DNA from: Acanthochlamys bracteata
Lineage: Eukaryota > Streptophyta > Magnoliopsida > Pandanales > Velloziaceae
NCBI GenBank assembly: GCA_019914995.1
Contig: CM034140.1
Span: 6,742,026-6,806,025 of the forward strand
DNA length: 64,000 bases
Reading direction: 5' to 3'
Shown here: positions 35,091 through 47,972 of the stretch, piece by piece
Layout: the number at the start of each line of letters is the position of its first letter
How positions within the stretch are numbered: the first letter of the stretch is position 1
Notes under the pieces: generated by a model
What the model saw: the letters and a program-made list of their open reading frames with translations, nothing else
Databases searched by the model: none
Told to the model about the DNA's origin: nothing
Translations under genes and position numbers: made by a program

Positions 35091-38000
35091 TCAACCAGAT
35101 GCGGCCTCAAATGCTTGATACCCAGATGCTTGCTGATGACTTACTGAAGCCTCAGAAGGAGGGCTGGAGTCCTGAAGCGTTTTGATAATTGATGCAGCAG
35201 ATGTCTCGAATCCTGAGGGGTTCTGATAACTAGATGCAGCACTGGAAGTCCGGAATCCGGATGGGTTTTGATAGCCAGATGAAGTATCCGAAGTCGGAAA
35301 ACCTGATGGATTCTGGTAATTAGTTGCATGATCGGATGTCTGGAATGACGATGGGTTCTGATAACCAGCTTGCTTCTGAGATGTTTGATATGGCTGGTAG
35401 CCAGATGATGGCTGAGATGTTTGGTAACCTGGAGACTGAGATTGATGATCTACTGGTGAAGTATTTGAAGTAGGAATACCTGATGGACTCTGGTAATCAG
35501 TCGCAGGCTCGGATGTCTGGAATGTCGATGGGTTCTGATAACCAGCTTGGTTCTGAGATGTTTGATATGAATGGTAGCCAGATGATGGCTGAGATGTTTG
35601 GTAACCTGGAGACTGAGAGTGATGATCAACAGGTAAAGTATCCGAAGTCGGAAAACTTGATGGATTCTGGTAATTAGTTGCAGGCTCGGATGTCTGGAAT
35701 GATGATGTGTTCTGATAACCAGCTCGGTTCTGAAATGTTTGATATGGCTGGTAGCCGGATGATGGCTGAGAGGTTTGGTAACCTGGAGACTGAGATTGAT
35801 GATCTACAGGTGAAGCATCAGAAGTCGGAGAACCTGATGGATTCTGGTAGTTAGTTGCAGGCTCAGGTGTCTGGAATGATGATGGGTTCTGATAACCAGC
35901 TGGGTTCTGAGATGTTTGATATGGCTGGTAGCTGGATGATAGCTGAGACATTTGGTAACCTGGAGACTGAGATTGATGATCTAAAGGCGGCTGAGAAGCT
36001 TGGTATCCTGTTGGAGTATAAGAGTTTGACGACGGCTGAGAGTTTGGATAAGCTGATGGGGGCTGATAACCAAGGCTGTCGGATGTCTGGTACGTTGATG
36101 CAGACTGAAAACCTGTTTGCGAGGTGTCATATCCAGAAGATGACGGATAAGTTGATGCGGATTGAGAAGTCTGATAACCAGTTGAGGTTTGAGAATATCC
36201 AGATGAATAATATCCAGAGGAGGTCTGAGATGGTTGGTATCCTGATGAAGGTTGGTATCCAGATTGAGGCTCGAATGAAGACTGAGATGTCTGATAGCCT
36301 GGTGAGGACTGTGATGCTTGATATCCTTGATGGTAACCAGGGGAGGTCTCAGGTGTTTGAGAATGTGGTGGAGATGGAGGTGGTCTTGGTCTAGCATACT
36401 CGGCAAAAATAACCCATCCATCAAGAAACTGAACCAATCAGTAGTTAATTTCTTACAATAGGATGCAAAATGGGAGGCACTCACAACAACAAAATTAGTG
36501 CTGCTTAGCCATTTAAAAACTAAAGGACCTACGCACTTGGAAGCAACACATCATTGCCTATAGGAATTTATCTTATGAACTTTCTCTTACTCCAAATCAA
36601 CCTACATGCAGTACTTGCCCACCAGCCTATGTTTCATCGTGCCATGTCAAATTCAAAGAGAAATGACAAGAAGACTTAGGTCTAACCAGAATGCAACATG
36701 CTTTTGCAACCACAAAGCAACACCTTTACCGGTTCTAATCAAAAAATTAAGATCAGTTTAATCAAGTTTGACACTGAAGGTCATGCACTAGCTTTATGGA
36801 GTAATCTAGTAAAATATAAAGCTACATAATCTTTTAATACATCGCAGAAATGTAAACCAAGCAGGAGTTGCACTCCGACACCAATATCTAAACTATTGAA
36901 GAATCCACAAGAAAACAACAAGCCATCCGGTGCATGTTTCGTGAGCTGTAGTACCAAAACTATCATGACAAAAGAGCTCCTCACTACTTATAACAGCTTG
37001 CTAATTGAAGATTATCAAAAAACGTCCAGTGAATTTTACAAATTACACACAGAAAGGTGACTAGTATAACTTAAATGGTATAGCAAGATAAATTTAGTTG
37101 CACCGATCACTTACCTTGCCATCCATTCCCTTGATGCCTTCCTCCGCTTCTTCTAATGAAGCATATCTCACAAAGCCAAAGCCTTTTGAATATCCTGAAA
37201 CTCGATCGGTGACAACTCTAGCTGCAGATAGAAAAAGAATAGCATCATTAGTAATTAATTCACATGAAATCCTAAATGACTAACTAAAAAAGAAAGAGGC
37301 TTTACCATGAACAACTTGACCAAACTTCTCAAAAGCCTGCCGAAGACCCTCTGTTGTAGTGCGCTTACTTAACCCTGTAATAAGCAACAAACCACTGATT
37401 AACCAGATTTTAAATAAAGGGTTTGATGACTCAAAGAAGCATATCATTACCATCTATTTACAGAGTTACAGAAAGCATAGTTAAAGGCACAATTGAAACA
37501 TTCACAGGCTAGTTTAATCAACCGACCTCCGACACAGCTAGCAAAAATCGTTTGTCTTGGTGTTAACATAAAAATGACTTAAAAAAACCTTTTCATTCAC
37601 CTTGATTGCCCTGTAGTCGTCTTGAATGAGCTCAAGAAAACATCAAGCCACAAACGCCAGAAGATACAAAGTAAAATTAACAGGAGCAGGGTTTTAAGTA
37701 TCAACATCAGCACCAACAAGCCAAAGAAAATGATCGAGCTCAAATCTTTGTTTCCACTTAATAAAGCTTTAAATCTAGTTTTATCTTTCAACACAGGCAA
37801 AAAATAACCAGCAACAAAAAAATATCAGCAGCAATCATGAAATCAACAGCATGAGCAACACTAGCATAGCAAACAAACATAAATTTGAAACTTTTCTCCA
37901 AATCAACAAAATTCAAAATCCTAAAAAAGGAGAAGAGACACAAAGAAAGATTTGAGCTTTTTACCAGAGCCAACTAGGATAAACCAACAAGAACCAAAAA

Positions 38001-38603
38001 CCATAGGCAACAATCCCCAAAGTCTACCGCGGGAGCAACACCGACATCGGAAAGAAATGCTATAAAACGAAAGTTTATTTCCAAATCAACGAAAATTATA
38101 CCATAAAGAAAGAAAGAAGGAAACACAAGGAAAGATTTTATCGTTCTACCAAAGTAGAAGAAGTTAATCATCAAACTAATAAAATATCGACAAAAATCAA
38201 GAAATCAACAGCAGGTGCAAACCCAGCTCTCAAAGAATGCTTAAAAATAAATCCAAATCAATAAATTCCTTAAAGATTCATAAGGAAATATGCAATTATT
38301 TCACCTAAGTCGAAGATGTTAATCATCAAGAACCAAAGTAACCTTAACAATCAAGAAATCAACAAGCAGAATAACACCAGCATAGCAAAATAAAAATGAT
38401 TAATTAGAAAAGTCTAACTTTTGTTTTCAGAGTCAATGAAATCATTAAAGATTGACAAAGAAAGATTTGATCTTTTTACCTGAGACGAAGAGATTGCAAT
38501 TGGGTTCAGCTTTTGGAAGAGGTGCGGCGGGCTGCGGAGGAGAGAAGGCGGATATAGAGAATAGCCGCCGGAAACTTGCTCGCGCCGCCGCAATCGACCT
38601 CAT
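35091..38603 (-). CDS. ORRM2: Mitochondrial RRM protein, ORRM2 type, with long Tyr/Gln-rich repeat tail
   Basis: Single-RRM RNA-binding protein; Arabidopsis ORRM2 (At5g54580 from memory) is a mitochondrial RNA-editing factor. Exons: 38603-38480, 37374-37306, 37221-37115, 36428-35091; 545 residues. Res 1-35 form an Arg/Ala/Ser-rich mitochondrial presequence. The RRM spans about 36-115, with RNP2 LFVSGL (38-43) and RNP1 KGFGFVRY (77-84). GLSKRTT and FLDGWVIFAEYARPR match ORRM2 almost exactly. Arabidopsis ORRM2 stops soon after the RRM (about 150 residues), whereas this protein continues for about 430 residues rich in Tyr, Gln, Ser, Pro, with around 30 'YQ' pairs. Part of the tail is a tandem repeat (35277-35984). 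The tail is in the same exon as the end of the RRM, so it is not an artefact of joining exons. Confidence 0.93.
35277..35984 (-). repeat. Four 177-bp (59-codon) tandem repeats in the ORRM2 tail
   Basis: Four head-to-tail units at 35984-35808, 35807-35631, 35630-35454 and 35453-35277, each exactly 177 bases, so the frame is kept. Each begins with (V/L)DH(Q/H)SQSPGYQ and contains PYQTSQN-AGYQNPSSFQ. The units differ at a modest number of positions, mostly keeping Tyr, Gln and Ser. Shorter, more diverged copies flank the array. Confidence 0.95.
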
Positions 38604-38850
38604 AGTTTCTCTCTCTATCTCTCTAAATTCTCTCTCCTCTGTGTTTGATCAAGAGAGTTATCAAGGGTTTTATCTTAGAAGTTTACAATACCAGCCGCTA
38701 AAATATTTACTTCAGCCAAATAAGGCCGTTATAATTTCCTTTTGCGTGATGTACTTGTATTTCTAAAGAATAAATTACAGTGTTACAAATACTCACTCCA
38801 AACTATGCATATACTACTTTTTGTTATAAGTACAAATTAGCTTTTTGTAA

Positions 38851-39076
38851 GGGCGTGTTTTGCCTTGATCAAAAAATTAGGTAAAGTGAATTTTTTAAAA
38901 GTTAATTTAAAATTAAATTAAAAATATTTAATAAAAAATAAAATTATATATTAATATAATATTTATAGTAAGTTATAAAAATAAAATTTTAAGAAATTTT
39001 ATTTTAAATTTTTATGTATTTTATATTAAAAATAAATTTAAAAAAAGTGAGTTTGAAATGTTGATAAATATGCCTC
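38851..39076. mobile_element. Tourist-like MITE, family B, copy 1
   Basis: 226 bases flanked by TAA on both sides (38848-38850, 39077-39079), as made by PIF/Harbinger transposases. Left end GGGCGTGTTTTGCCTTGAT; right end (reverse complement) GAGGCATATTTATCAACAT. The interior, with ...AAAAATATTTAATAAAAAATAAAA... and ...AAATTTAAAAAAAGTGAGTTT, aligns along its length with the copy at 52075. Confidence 0.75.
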
Positions 39077-40723
39077 TAAATCTACTTGTAATTGCTATCT
39101 ATTTTTTCTTACGAGTCACTTATATATCATTAGTGCATTACAAGTTCTCAACTTTTTGATCACCATCTATCTTTTAGATTTTTGGTAATAATTTTAAATT
39201 TACTTTCACTTTTATTAGGTAACTTTTATGTATCAATAGTTATACTTACGATACTTTTTGAGTCACCATTCATATTAAAAAATATAAATTTATGAAAAAT
39301 TTTTATTTGTCTTATTTGGTGTAAATTAATTAACTAAATAATAGAATTAATTAATTTTGATTATTATTATTTGATAAAAAAGTATTTTATTTTGACTATA
39401 ATTCTATCTTAAATATAAACTTTTTTAATTATGTATTATTAATTTCCGAAGTTTCATTCGAATATGACTTTGATTTTTAATAATAAATTTATTTTAATTT
39501 TGTAAATAATTAAATTTTGTTAAAATTATTTATTTTATTACTACTATAATATTTTTTATTTCATTCTAATGATATATACCAAACGGATATAAAAATAAAA
39601 TAAAATATTGAAAAAATATTATTAAAAGTAATTATTTATTATTAATATAATCAAAAATATTGTTCATAATATAACATAATAACGATGAAAATTTTATATA
39701 TCCGACCTTACTTAGTCAAATAATATATAAATGTTATATTATGTATATTTTTTATTAAATTATGATGAACTTGTGACAAACAAATGAAGTTTTATTAAAG
39801 TTTAGGATGTCTAGAGTTGCCAGTTTTAATCGTTGTATCCAGTATCCGCATAAATTCATCTGCCAAAAGACCAATAACTTTCTTGGACCGAGTGGGCCAG
39901 AAAGGCCCATTTTAGATCTTTTTAAATTTGTTAAACAACGTAGTTTTTATATTGATAAGTATTCTACATCAAAAGAAAACTCTCCGAATTTTTTTTTTCT
40001 CCCGTCTAAGAATCGCACTCACATAACAGAAATATAATTTTTTAATTTTTAATATATATTTTATAATATTTAAAAATTTTATTTAAAAAAATAAAAAAAT
40101 TTATCTAATAAAATTTTTTATTATATTTTTATTATATATTTTAAAATAAAAAAATTTATTTTTCAAAAAAAATAAATATTTTTTATTCTAAAAAAATTTT
40201 CTTTATTTTAAAATCACTCCCAATCGCTTCCTCAGTTATTAACTCAACGATAAGATATAAGTTTCCGTCTTCAAGAACTATAACAAGTTAGAACATGTTT
40301 GATTTTATATATTCTTAGTAAATTTTATGTAGTATTTATATAATTTAATTAAAAATTTAGAAAATATATAAAAATTTGTACCGCAAAATTTTACTAATAG
40401 TTATTTTATTTTTTAAAGTTAAAATTAGAAATTATTTTTAAAAAATGTATTTTTAGGTGATTTTTTATTAAGCTTTTCAAATTTTTTATTTCAATTTTAT
40501 GTTTTCTAATAAAATTTTTATTATATTTTACAGAATTTTTATAAATTTAAAAAATATAAACAAAATTTTAAAATTTTAGCTTATTTATTTTTATTATTTT
40601 TGCAGCTAAAAAAATACTTTGTTTTCCAAAACTTCTAAAAATATTTTTATAACTCTTTTTTTTCAAATGCACTCTCAAACATTCACCTAATTTAAAAAAA
40701 AAATTTTAAAAGCAATAGAAAGC

Positions 40724-40973
40724 TGGCGTTTCGCCGAGTGTTTCACCAACACTTTGTTTCAATTTTTTATTTCACATTCTTAATATATATTTTATAAATA
40801 TTTAGAAATTTTATTTAAAAATTTAAAATATATAAACAAATTTTACGTAATAAAATTTTTTATTATATATTATAATTATTTTTTAAATAAAAAAATATAA
40901 TTCATCTTTAGAAAATGTAAAAATAATTTTTATTTTAAAAAATTTTAATTTCGTAATCACTCCAAACGCACCC
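40724..40973. repeat. AT-rich MITE-like element (family C)
   Basis: About 250 bases with ends GGCGTTTCGCCGAGTG (left) and, reverse complemented, GTGCGTTTGGAGTGATTACG (right). No target duplication was found. Confidence 0.4.
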
Positions 40974-42692
40974 CAGCATCTTCAAACTGTGGTGAATTGG
41001 TGGTACTCTCTCAGTTGAAAGCACTGTTGAAGAACTGCCCAATCGAGTTGATTGACTTGATTAAATTTTGGGTTCACCAGTTTGTCCCAATTTTGCAAAA
41101 CGTTTTTGAGTTTACACCTAATCGCTTACTTAATAATTAGAGTGCTTGCACACATAAAAATTACTTTTTATTATTAAAAAGTTATTTTTAATTTATTGTT
41201 TATTAAAAAAATATATAAAATTATTTCTAACTTATTTTTTATTATAAAAAACACATATCAATTTTAATAATATTATTTTAAATAATTTATTTTAAAAAAA
41301 ATTAATTTGAAAACTAAAAGAACGAAAACACTTCCCAAGGCAATTCCGCATTATTAAGTTGCGGAATTCTGTTTTGCGTAGCATAGTTACATTTAAAAAT
41401 TTAGTATTGTTTATAAAATAAAATTTTTTTAGTATAAAATAGAATTTTTTTAGAATAAAAAATATTTTTATTTTTTTAAAATGAGTTTTAATTTTTTATT
41501 TTAAAAAAATAAAATATATTTAATAAAAAATCTCACAACGTAATTATAAATATATATTAAAAAAATAAAAAAGAATATTTGAAAATGTAATCCTAAACCG
41601 CCCCTTACTACTTCGAGTTTGTAGATTATAGAACTAGAGTTCCGGCTTAATATTTTTAACGTAAAAAGTTATTCATATAAAAGTTTTAAAATACTTATTT
41701 AAATGATACATTTTTAAAACTTAATACCAGACGTTATCTCAAAAACTATACCAAAAGTTTGAACTGAAGGAGTGATAATACCGAACCTCCGCAGTCTCAA
41801 AGCGATAAGGTATTGTTTGGATTATGATAAATAATGATAATATTTGTTTTTTAATCATTTTCTAATTTTTTAACTATTTATTATTTATTTTAATTAATAT
41901 GTATTAATTTATATTATAATAATTTATAATTTATATATTTATTTTATTTTAATTGATTTAATTTTTAGAGAAAATAATAAAATTATATGATTAAATCTAT
42001 TAATTAAAAATTTTATGTAATTATGTTTAATTATATCAAACCATAATAAAAATTAAATTAATATAAAAAATTAATTTAAAAATTATATTAATAAAGTTAT
42101 TTAAGTTACATTAATTGAATATAAATAAAAATTAAATTAATATAAATAACAAAATACTTAGATTTTTATAATTAATTATTTATTTATCTATATATTTAAA
42201 CATAATTAATTTTATTATCTTTATTATATATATTTAAATATTATAAAATTTAATAATTATTTTTCTAACAGTCTCTTTTAGTTTTAAAAAATTTATTCTC
42301 TTATTTTTATTTGTTAACTATGTACCGTAAATCGGCAAATTATCCTGTTATCCGATGCCTTCAATTGTTAAAATCGTCGACATAGAGAGAACACAAGTCT
42401 TCTTGTTACTATTATTAATGCACTGATCTTTTGCCAAAACAAGGTATGTTAGCCTGCTGTTGCAAAAACAATTGCCTAAATGTTAGATTCTGGAGATATA
42501 AACGTTCGCAAAACGGGCCATGCAAATTGCAAAATAAATCTAGCATTTCAACGACTAGGAAACAGAACCTACAACGTAAACGAAGTAACATAATAATAAA
42601 AGATAATAATAAAAGAAAGAACAAGTAGTTCAGTTCAGTTCACAGTTCACCTTTCCCACATTTACAAAACAGTCCCACATCTTCTTTCACCA

Positions 42693-44187
42693 TTATCGAC
42701 GCTTGCACTCCAGCGGCTGCACCGGGAACCGAGCCGAATCCGCACAATAGTCATAAATCAAATGGTTAGCCCGGACCCAGATCAACTGATGACTCTGGTG
42801 CAAGCTCAGCTCCTCCATCCCCGTCACCGAATCACCGCCGTCGATCCTCAACTCCCGGTATGTCGCAAAAAATGGCGCGTGAGTCCAGTCCGTCTTGACC
42901 CGGCCGCCTTGCGTTGCCCAATCATCGGCGTTCCATATGGAGCTATAAACACCCATTGGTTGGTCTTTCGGAAATGGAATGGACTTCTTTTCTTGGTTAG
43001 GGTAAACCCGGACCGGTGTCTCATCTACGGCGAACACAACATGGTTTGGCGTCCATAAAATCGAGTATGCGTGGAAATCGGTCGTCGGATCGAACCAGAG
43101 GTCGAATCTTTGCTCCCGGTTTCCGACACCGTTTATGTACAAGTTGGTCTGCACTAAATATGGCTCGCCGGAAGTGTTGCCGAGGAATTCGAAGTCGAAT
43201 TCATTGTGGCTCGGTCCGTCCGACGACATCTGTCATTGCAACAAAATTTTTTTACCAACGGTGGAGAAGTTCATGATGGTGACAAAAAAAGATGCATACA
43301 TCTTCTAATAAAAAGGACACAAGGTACAGTGGAAGAAAACATTTTACAGCTAAGCAAAAGACATGAAATGAAAGCGAAGCACCAGAAGGTACTACTACTA
43401 CTACTACTAAACTACAAGTCTACAACTACTACCGGCTGGTTTTGCTTTTAACCTTTCAGTGCAATGATGGTAAAATCCAAAACAAAAAAGTATTATTGGG
43501 AATTTAGTAATTTCTAGTTGAAGAAATGCTAGCTTACATAGAAGGCGGTGACGGTACCGGCGGAGTCGCCGGGAACAAGTTTGATCTCGAAGGTTGCACG
43601 GCCGTAAACGTACTTGTTCTTCGAAGCGAAACCAGAACCTGAATGAACGAAAACAGAGGGAAAAATCAGGGAAATTCTCTGATGAAAGTTTTATCATTTA
43701 GAGAATGCAAACTACGCAAGTTGCAGAATGTAAACTTCTTTCAGTGCAACAGCAAAAGCAGAAAAAACTCAAACAGAAGTTTCTAAAAAAAAACAGCCAC
43801 AATTTTCTGAATCGTAAAAACAGATAGGAAAATACAGCAACAACAAAAATGCAGGAAAGAAACATGAAAGTAAATAAATCTACAATGCAAAATTTTTAAT
43901 AGAAAAAATCAGAACCAATAGAAATGTAATACTCATTTCCGTCGCACATAATAAGAGACTAAGAAAATTTGTGAACGCGTTGATTCTTTGATTGATTGAT
44001 TATTACCGGAGAAGTTGTCGAGCTTGAGCTTGAGTAGCTCTCCGTCGAAACTCAAGTGATCCCCTGCCCAGCTCGTCTGGAACAGTTCATCAAACTTCGC
44101 TGCTTCCACCATTACTACCGCTGAGAAGATTGCAGCAGAGATCAATAGACCACCGATGATCAGAACCCGATCAGAAAATCTCTCCAT
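42693..44187 (-). CDS. XTH: Xyloglucan endotransglucosylase/hydrolase (XTH), GH16
   Basis: Secreted wall enzyme that cuts xyloglucan and rejoins or hydrolyses it. Exons: 44187-44007, 43638-43538, 43229-42693; 272 residues, slightly short of the usual 280-295. A signal peptide/hydrophobic segment spans res 8-29. The catalytic motif reads [11 protein letters not shown]: nucleophile Glu104, Asp106 and acid/base Glu108 are present, with Phe where most XTHs have Ile, followed at once by the conserved N-glycosylation site N112-T-S. Other landmarks are [40 protein letters not shown] and the C-terminal [11 protein letters not shown] and PLEC of the XET_C domain. The usual first Cys pair between the catalytic domain and this C-terminal motif is not visible. 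The NEFDFEF form suggests the group I/II XTHs rather than the XEH-type III-A clade. Confidence 0.95.
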
Positions 44188-44307
44188 TGATCGATCGATT
44201 GATCAAATTGCGAGAAGAATTTCAAATAAAAATAACAATTTCTAATATGTGACTTGATTTGAAATGAAATCAAAGCGATGAAGTGAAGTGGAATGAGTTC
44301 TTCGAGT

Positions 44308-44317
44308 CTTATTTATA
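44308..44317 (-). promoter_or_regulatory. TATA box of the XTH gene
   Basis: TATAAATAAG on the minus strand lies about 120 bases upstream of the XTH start codon. A bZIP-type TGACACGTCA occurs a little further upstream at about 44360-44370. Confidence 0.6.
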
Positions 44318-44370
44318 GAAGGAAGAAGGCGAGCGATTGGCTTCAGCGATACGCTAAAATGACACGTCAG

Positions 44371-47300
44371 TAATTTTAAATTGATTAAAATGAAAACAAA
44401 AATAAACAAATAAATAGATTGTTCCTTTATCCCTGGCAAGTGGCAACCGAGGCTGCTGTTCTCTAATTAATTAACAGTAATCATTATAATTTGTTTAGAT
44501 ATTATCACTTAATTACTTAGATTATTATTGAAATAATTCATGATAAATTGATAATAATGGTAATTTGGAGTTTATGAATTTGTTTGTATTAATTTATTGA
44601 ATCACTACTTATTTACTGAACGGAGAAAGGACAATTATTATGGTACCTTTATGAGTGTTAGCGTGCTTTCATTTTTTTTTCTTTCTTTCTTCTGGGTCGC
44701 GCAGTTCACGATAACGTCCATTCGGTACAGGATAAGGACTAGCTTCTTGCTTCTTTTAACTGTACCCTTATTCAATTTGTAGAGTATCCGAAATTTGTTT
44801 TGGATATGCTTTATTTTTATGGCAATTTGAAGTGATTTAAAATTAGTTTGGTGAAAACTAGTCCTTTTTTTATCTTCTATAAATGCATATATTTTGCGTT
44901 GAAATATGAAAGAAGTATTTACCATTTAGTAAAGTTATCAAGAAGTTAAAATAAAAAGATACATCTGAATCAAGAATGGATAAGGACTGAATTTAGGAAT
45001 ACTTCTGCAGGTGTCCCTTGTTTGCAAAACAGGAATTTTTCGAAATGAAACGTCCAAGATATGATTGCGTGGATGCTTTACCTTTCGCACGTGGGAATAC
45101 TACGTTGGTTTCTCAAGTAGCCGTTGCACCATTTTGCCTTTTCTTAGCTGGCTATCACAATCGGTCCCGCAGCAAATTTATAAAATCCAATGATAAAATG
45201 ACACGTGTTTGAATCCAGCTGTTGCGATCTCTGCGCAGGAATATCTGGACCATTCAATTAAAAGCTAACAGGTCCCACTACCGCTCCGCTTTTGTATTTC
45301 TCCAGCTGGCTTGTGACCCAATAATGTTCTCTAGCAGATTTTGAAAAAGTCGATGCTGCTACGGTAGGAAGAATTTATAGCCGTCGATTTTTCGTTGTGA
45401 GGTTTTTAATTAGATACAGTAGCGTGCGGGCGTTTGTTTGGAGGACATTGACGGGTGAGATTGCATCCGGAATTGTTCCCGTGATGGTTGGTAAAGTCTC
45501 GGTGTGGGGACCACGTGTTTATTCGGACTTCGTTCTCTTGCTTCTCCCGTGGTCGTGAGATAAAAGAATAGAAACGGGCGAAACATGGAGACGCGTTCCA
45601 ATTCTTTTTTTTTATATATACATTTTTTCTTGCAAAAAACAAATATTTTAAATGAAAACAACGTATAAAAATAGAATAAAAAAATATGCATTAATAAAGT
45701 GTCGTAGAAAATAAATAGAAATAATTATATCAAATGTGATAATTTTTATTCGGCGAGTAAAGAATGAGTGTTTTTCGCACAAATTTCAAAGCAAATTATT
45801 GCTGGTCTTTTCACTTCTGTGGTGTCTAGTCTTCACTCACTCCTTCGCATTTTTATGAATATCACCATCAAAATTCCCAACGTTTATTTTACTTTTTTCT
45901 TAAACCACCCTTGCAGAATACAAATCACAAACAGATCCATCTCTTTTGCTATTTAGGGGAAACGCGAATTATTAGAAAATATAGAAACACGCATCTCTGT
46001 GATTTAATCAATCGTACTGTAGCCGTACGTGAGCAACAGCTGACGTCTCGTGTTTTCTCCTGTCCGCATTTGAATACGGCGTCAGATGACTTCATGATTT
46101 TGTCGTTTTCTTCTGTGAGATAATACAGGTTAGACTGCCGTGGGGTCCATCTAATTCTATTTAAAAAATAATCTATTTAGTTGTTTACCACTAACCAAAT
46201 TTATATTTTACAAAATTTCTTTTTAATGTAAAATAAATGTAAAAAATTATTTTTTACAAATTTTTAAAATTAACATTTATTTTTTTAAATGAATTTATTT
46301 TAAATAAACACATCTTAAGAATACGTTCGATATTACTTTTTAAAAATATTGTTTTAATTCTTTATTTCATATTTTTGATAAATTTTTTATAATATTTTAT
46401 AAAATTATTTAAAATATTTTAATCATAAAATTTTATTATTATTTTTTAATCAAACTAACAAAATTCATTTCTCAAAATTAATAAATTTTTTTTTATTTTA
46501 TAAAAGTATTTTTTATAAGTATTTTTAAAGATCACTATAATTTAATAAATGATTCTCCACACAATAGTATATAATTATTCATTCGAATTTGAATGTGAAT
46601 CACATTTTTTTAGTTAATCACCAGAAAAGAGAGCTAACAACCTGTAAAAACAGTAACAAAGATTGTTAACAAAAAGTTATTTTAAATAAAAGGAAGCCAT
46701 AATGCTTTACAGTTCATGCATAGATGTTTATAAATAATACAACAGTCAGAGATTGGGAGCTTGCCAAAAGCAATGAAGCATCTTTTCCTTGATTCTCTCA
46801 TGCAAAATGACAACAAACCAAAATGAATGCAACAGTTTGCAAAACTATGCAAGAAAAGTTTAGAATGTATTTGTTTGATTTTAAAAATGAGTTCTTAAAA
46901 ATAAATTATTAGAAATAATATTGTTGGAATTGATATGTTCTTTTTATATTAAAAGATAAGTTGAAAGTAAATTTTTATATTTTTTTAGTAAAAAAGTGAC
47001 TTCTTAGTAAATATTGAAGTGATTTTAAAAATAAGTTTATTTTATAACGAATAATATTTTAAAAATTTTATAAAATAAGTTATGTATTTCTAATTTAAAA
47101 TAAAAACTAGAATAAAAAAAAGACACTACTTTAGAGAAAGTTTAGGAGTATTTAGAAAATAGAAATTTTCTAAAATAAAGTTATTTTAAAATATTTTAAA
47201 TATAATTTTTTCTACTCAAAAAATAAAATAATTATTAATATAAAAGTTTTCTGATAAAAAATTTTGTGATTTTAAATTACAAAAATTTCTGTAAAATAAT

Positions 47301-47850
47301 ATAAAATTGAAAAATATGAAATATTTATTTGAATAATAAGTATTAAAGAGCAATGTCAAAACTGTCTTAATCTAAGGTTGTCTATTAAATTTGGGTAAGT
47401 GATTTCCTTACAGAATTAGTAAAAACTAATTTATTAGGAAGCTAATAAAGCTTTCGATTTTTATAATTTAGGATAAAATTTCAGATAATTATGTAATACT
47501 GAGACGAATTTCTAAGCTTATTTCAGAAACCTCTTGAAAGCTCAACAAAACAATTAAAAGAAATACATAATACTCGTTCAATATTGTTAATAACTCAGAA
47601 CAAATTATAGAAGAGTTATTAGTATGCAGAGTTGCTATTGCGACTATTTTATGATGAATAATGTATTTGTATAATTTAAATAAAACATTTTTAATTTCAA
47701 ACTCACAGTTTGTAACAATAAATACTTAGTTCCAAATTTGAACTCACTTTTCAGTGTTATTTTTTAAGTAATTTATTTTGAAAATTCAGCTCTACAATTT
47801 CAATTCTGTACAAAGAAACCCAACATAGAAAAATACCAACTGTTGGGTTC
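44371..47850. other. XTH upstream region and AT-rich spacer
   Basis: Positions 45018-46130 are less AT-rich and contain several ACGTG cores (GCACGTGG near 45088, ACACGTGT near 45201, CCACGTGT near 45513, GTACGTGA near 46025); they could be regulatory. Positions 46310-46560 and 46850-47340 are AT-rich repeat pieces like family C. No gene is supported; short open frames here have no domain. Confidence 0.4.
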
Positions 47851-47855
47851 TTTGT

Positions 47856-47972
47856 GGCCCATAATGGGCCTTAAGTTAGAGCCCAGACGAAATAACCACG
47901 ACCATTTTGCATAGTGTAAAGCTATAAAATCTTAGTACATTCTTCATATTTCCAGGCCGCCACAAACCCTAA
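47856..47972 (+). promoter_or_regulatory. Promoter with site II pair, TATA and telo-box
   Basis: A palindromic pair of site II elements, GGCCCATAATGGGCC (47856-47870), is followed by TATA-like CTATAAAAT (47922-47930) and a telo-box AAACCCTAA (47964-47972). Site II plus telo-box is the known combination in plant promoters of ribosomal-protein and snoRNA genes, which fits the snoRNA copies that follow. Confidence 0.75.

Larger units (their letters stand above)
38604..42692. other. AT-rich intergenic region with MITEs
   Basis: No gene can be supported. It holds a family B MITE (38851-39076), a family C element (40724-40973), and further AT-rich repeat pieces at 40040-40230, 40300-40680, 41380-41600 and 41810-42300. 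The open frame at 39807-40037 has no domain. Positions 42415-42692 are probably the 3' untranslated region of the XTH gene. Confidence 0.5.

Noticed and set aside
35277-35984. CRISPR-like spaced repeats
   Set aside because: The 177-bp units are contiguous coding repeats without spacers, in a plant nuclear gene.
35855-36394. 179-codon plus-strand frame opposite the ORRM2 tail
   Set aside because: It is the antisense shadow of a repetitive coding tail: the 177-bp array keeps other frames open too. The minus-strand frame joins a complete RRM with good splice sites.
42762-43451. Plus-strand frames opposite the XTH
   Set aside because: Shadows of the GC-richer XTH exon 3; no recognisable domain.
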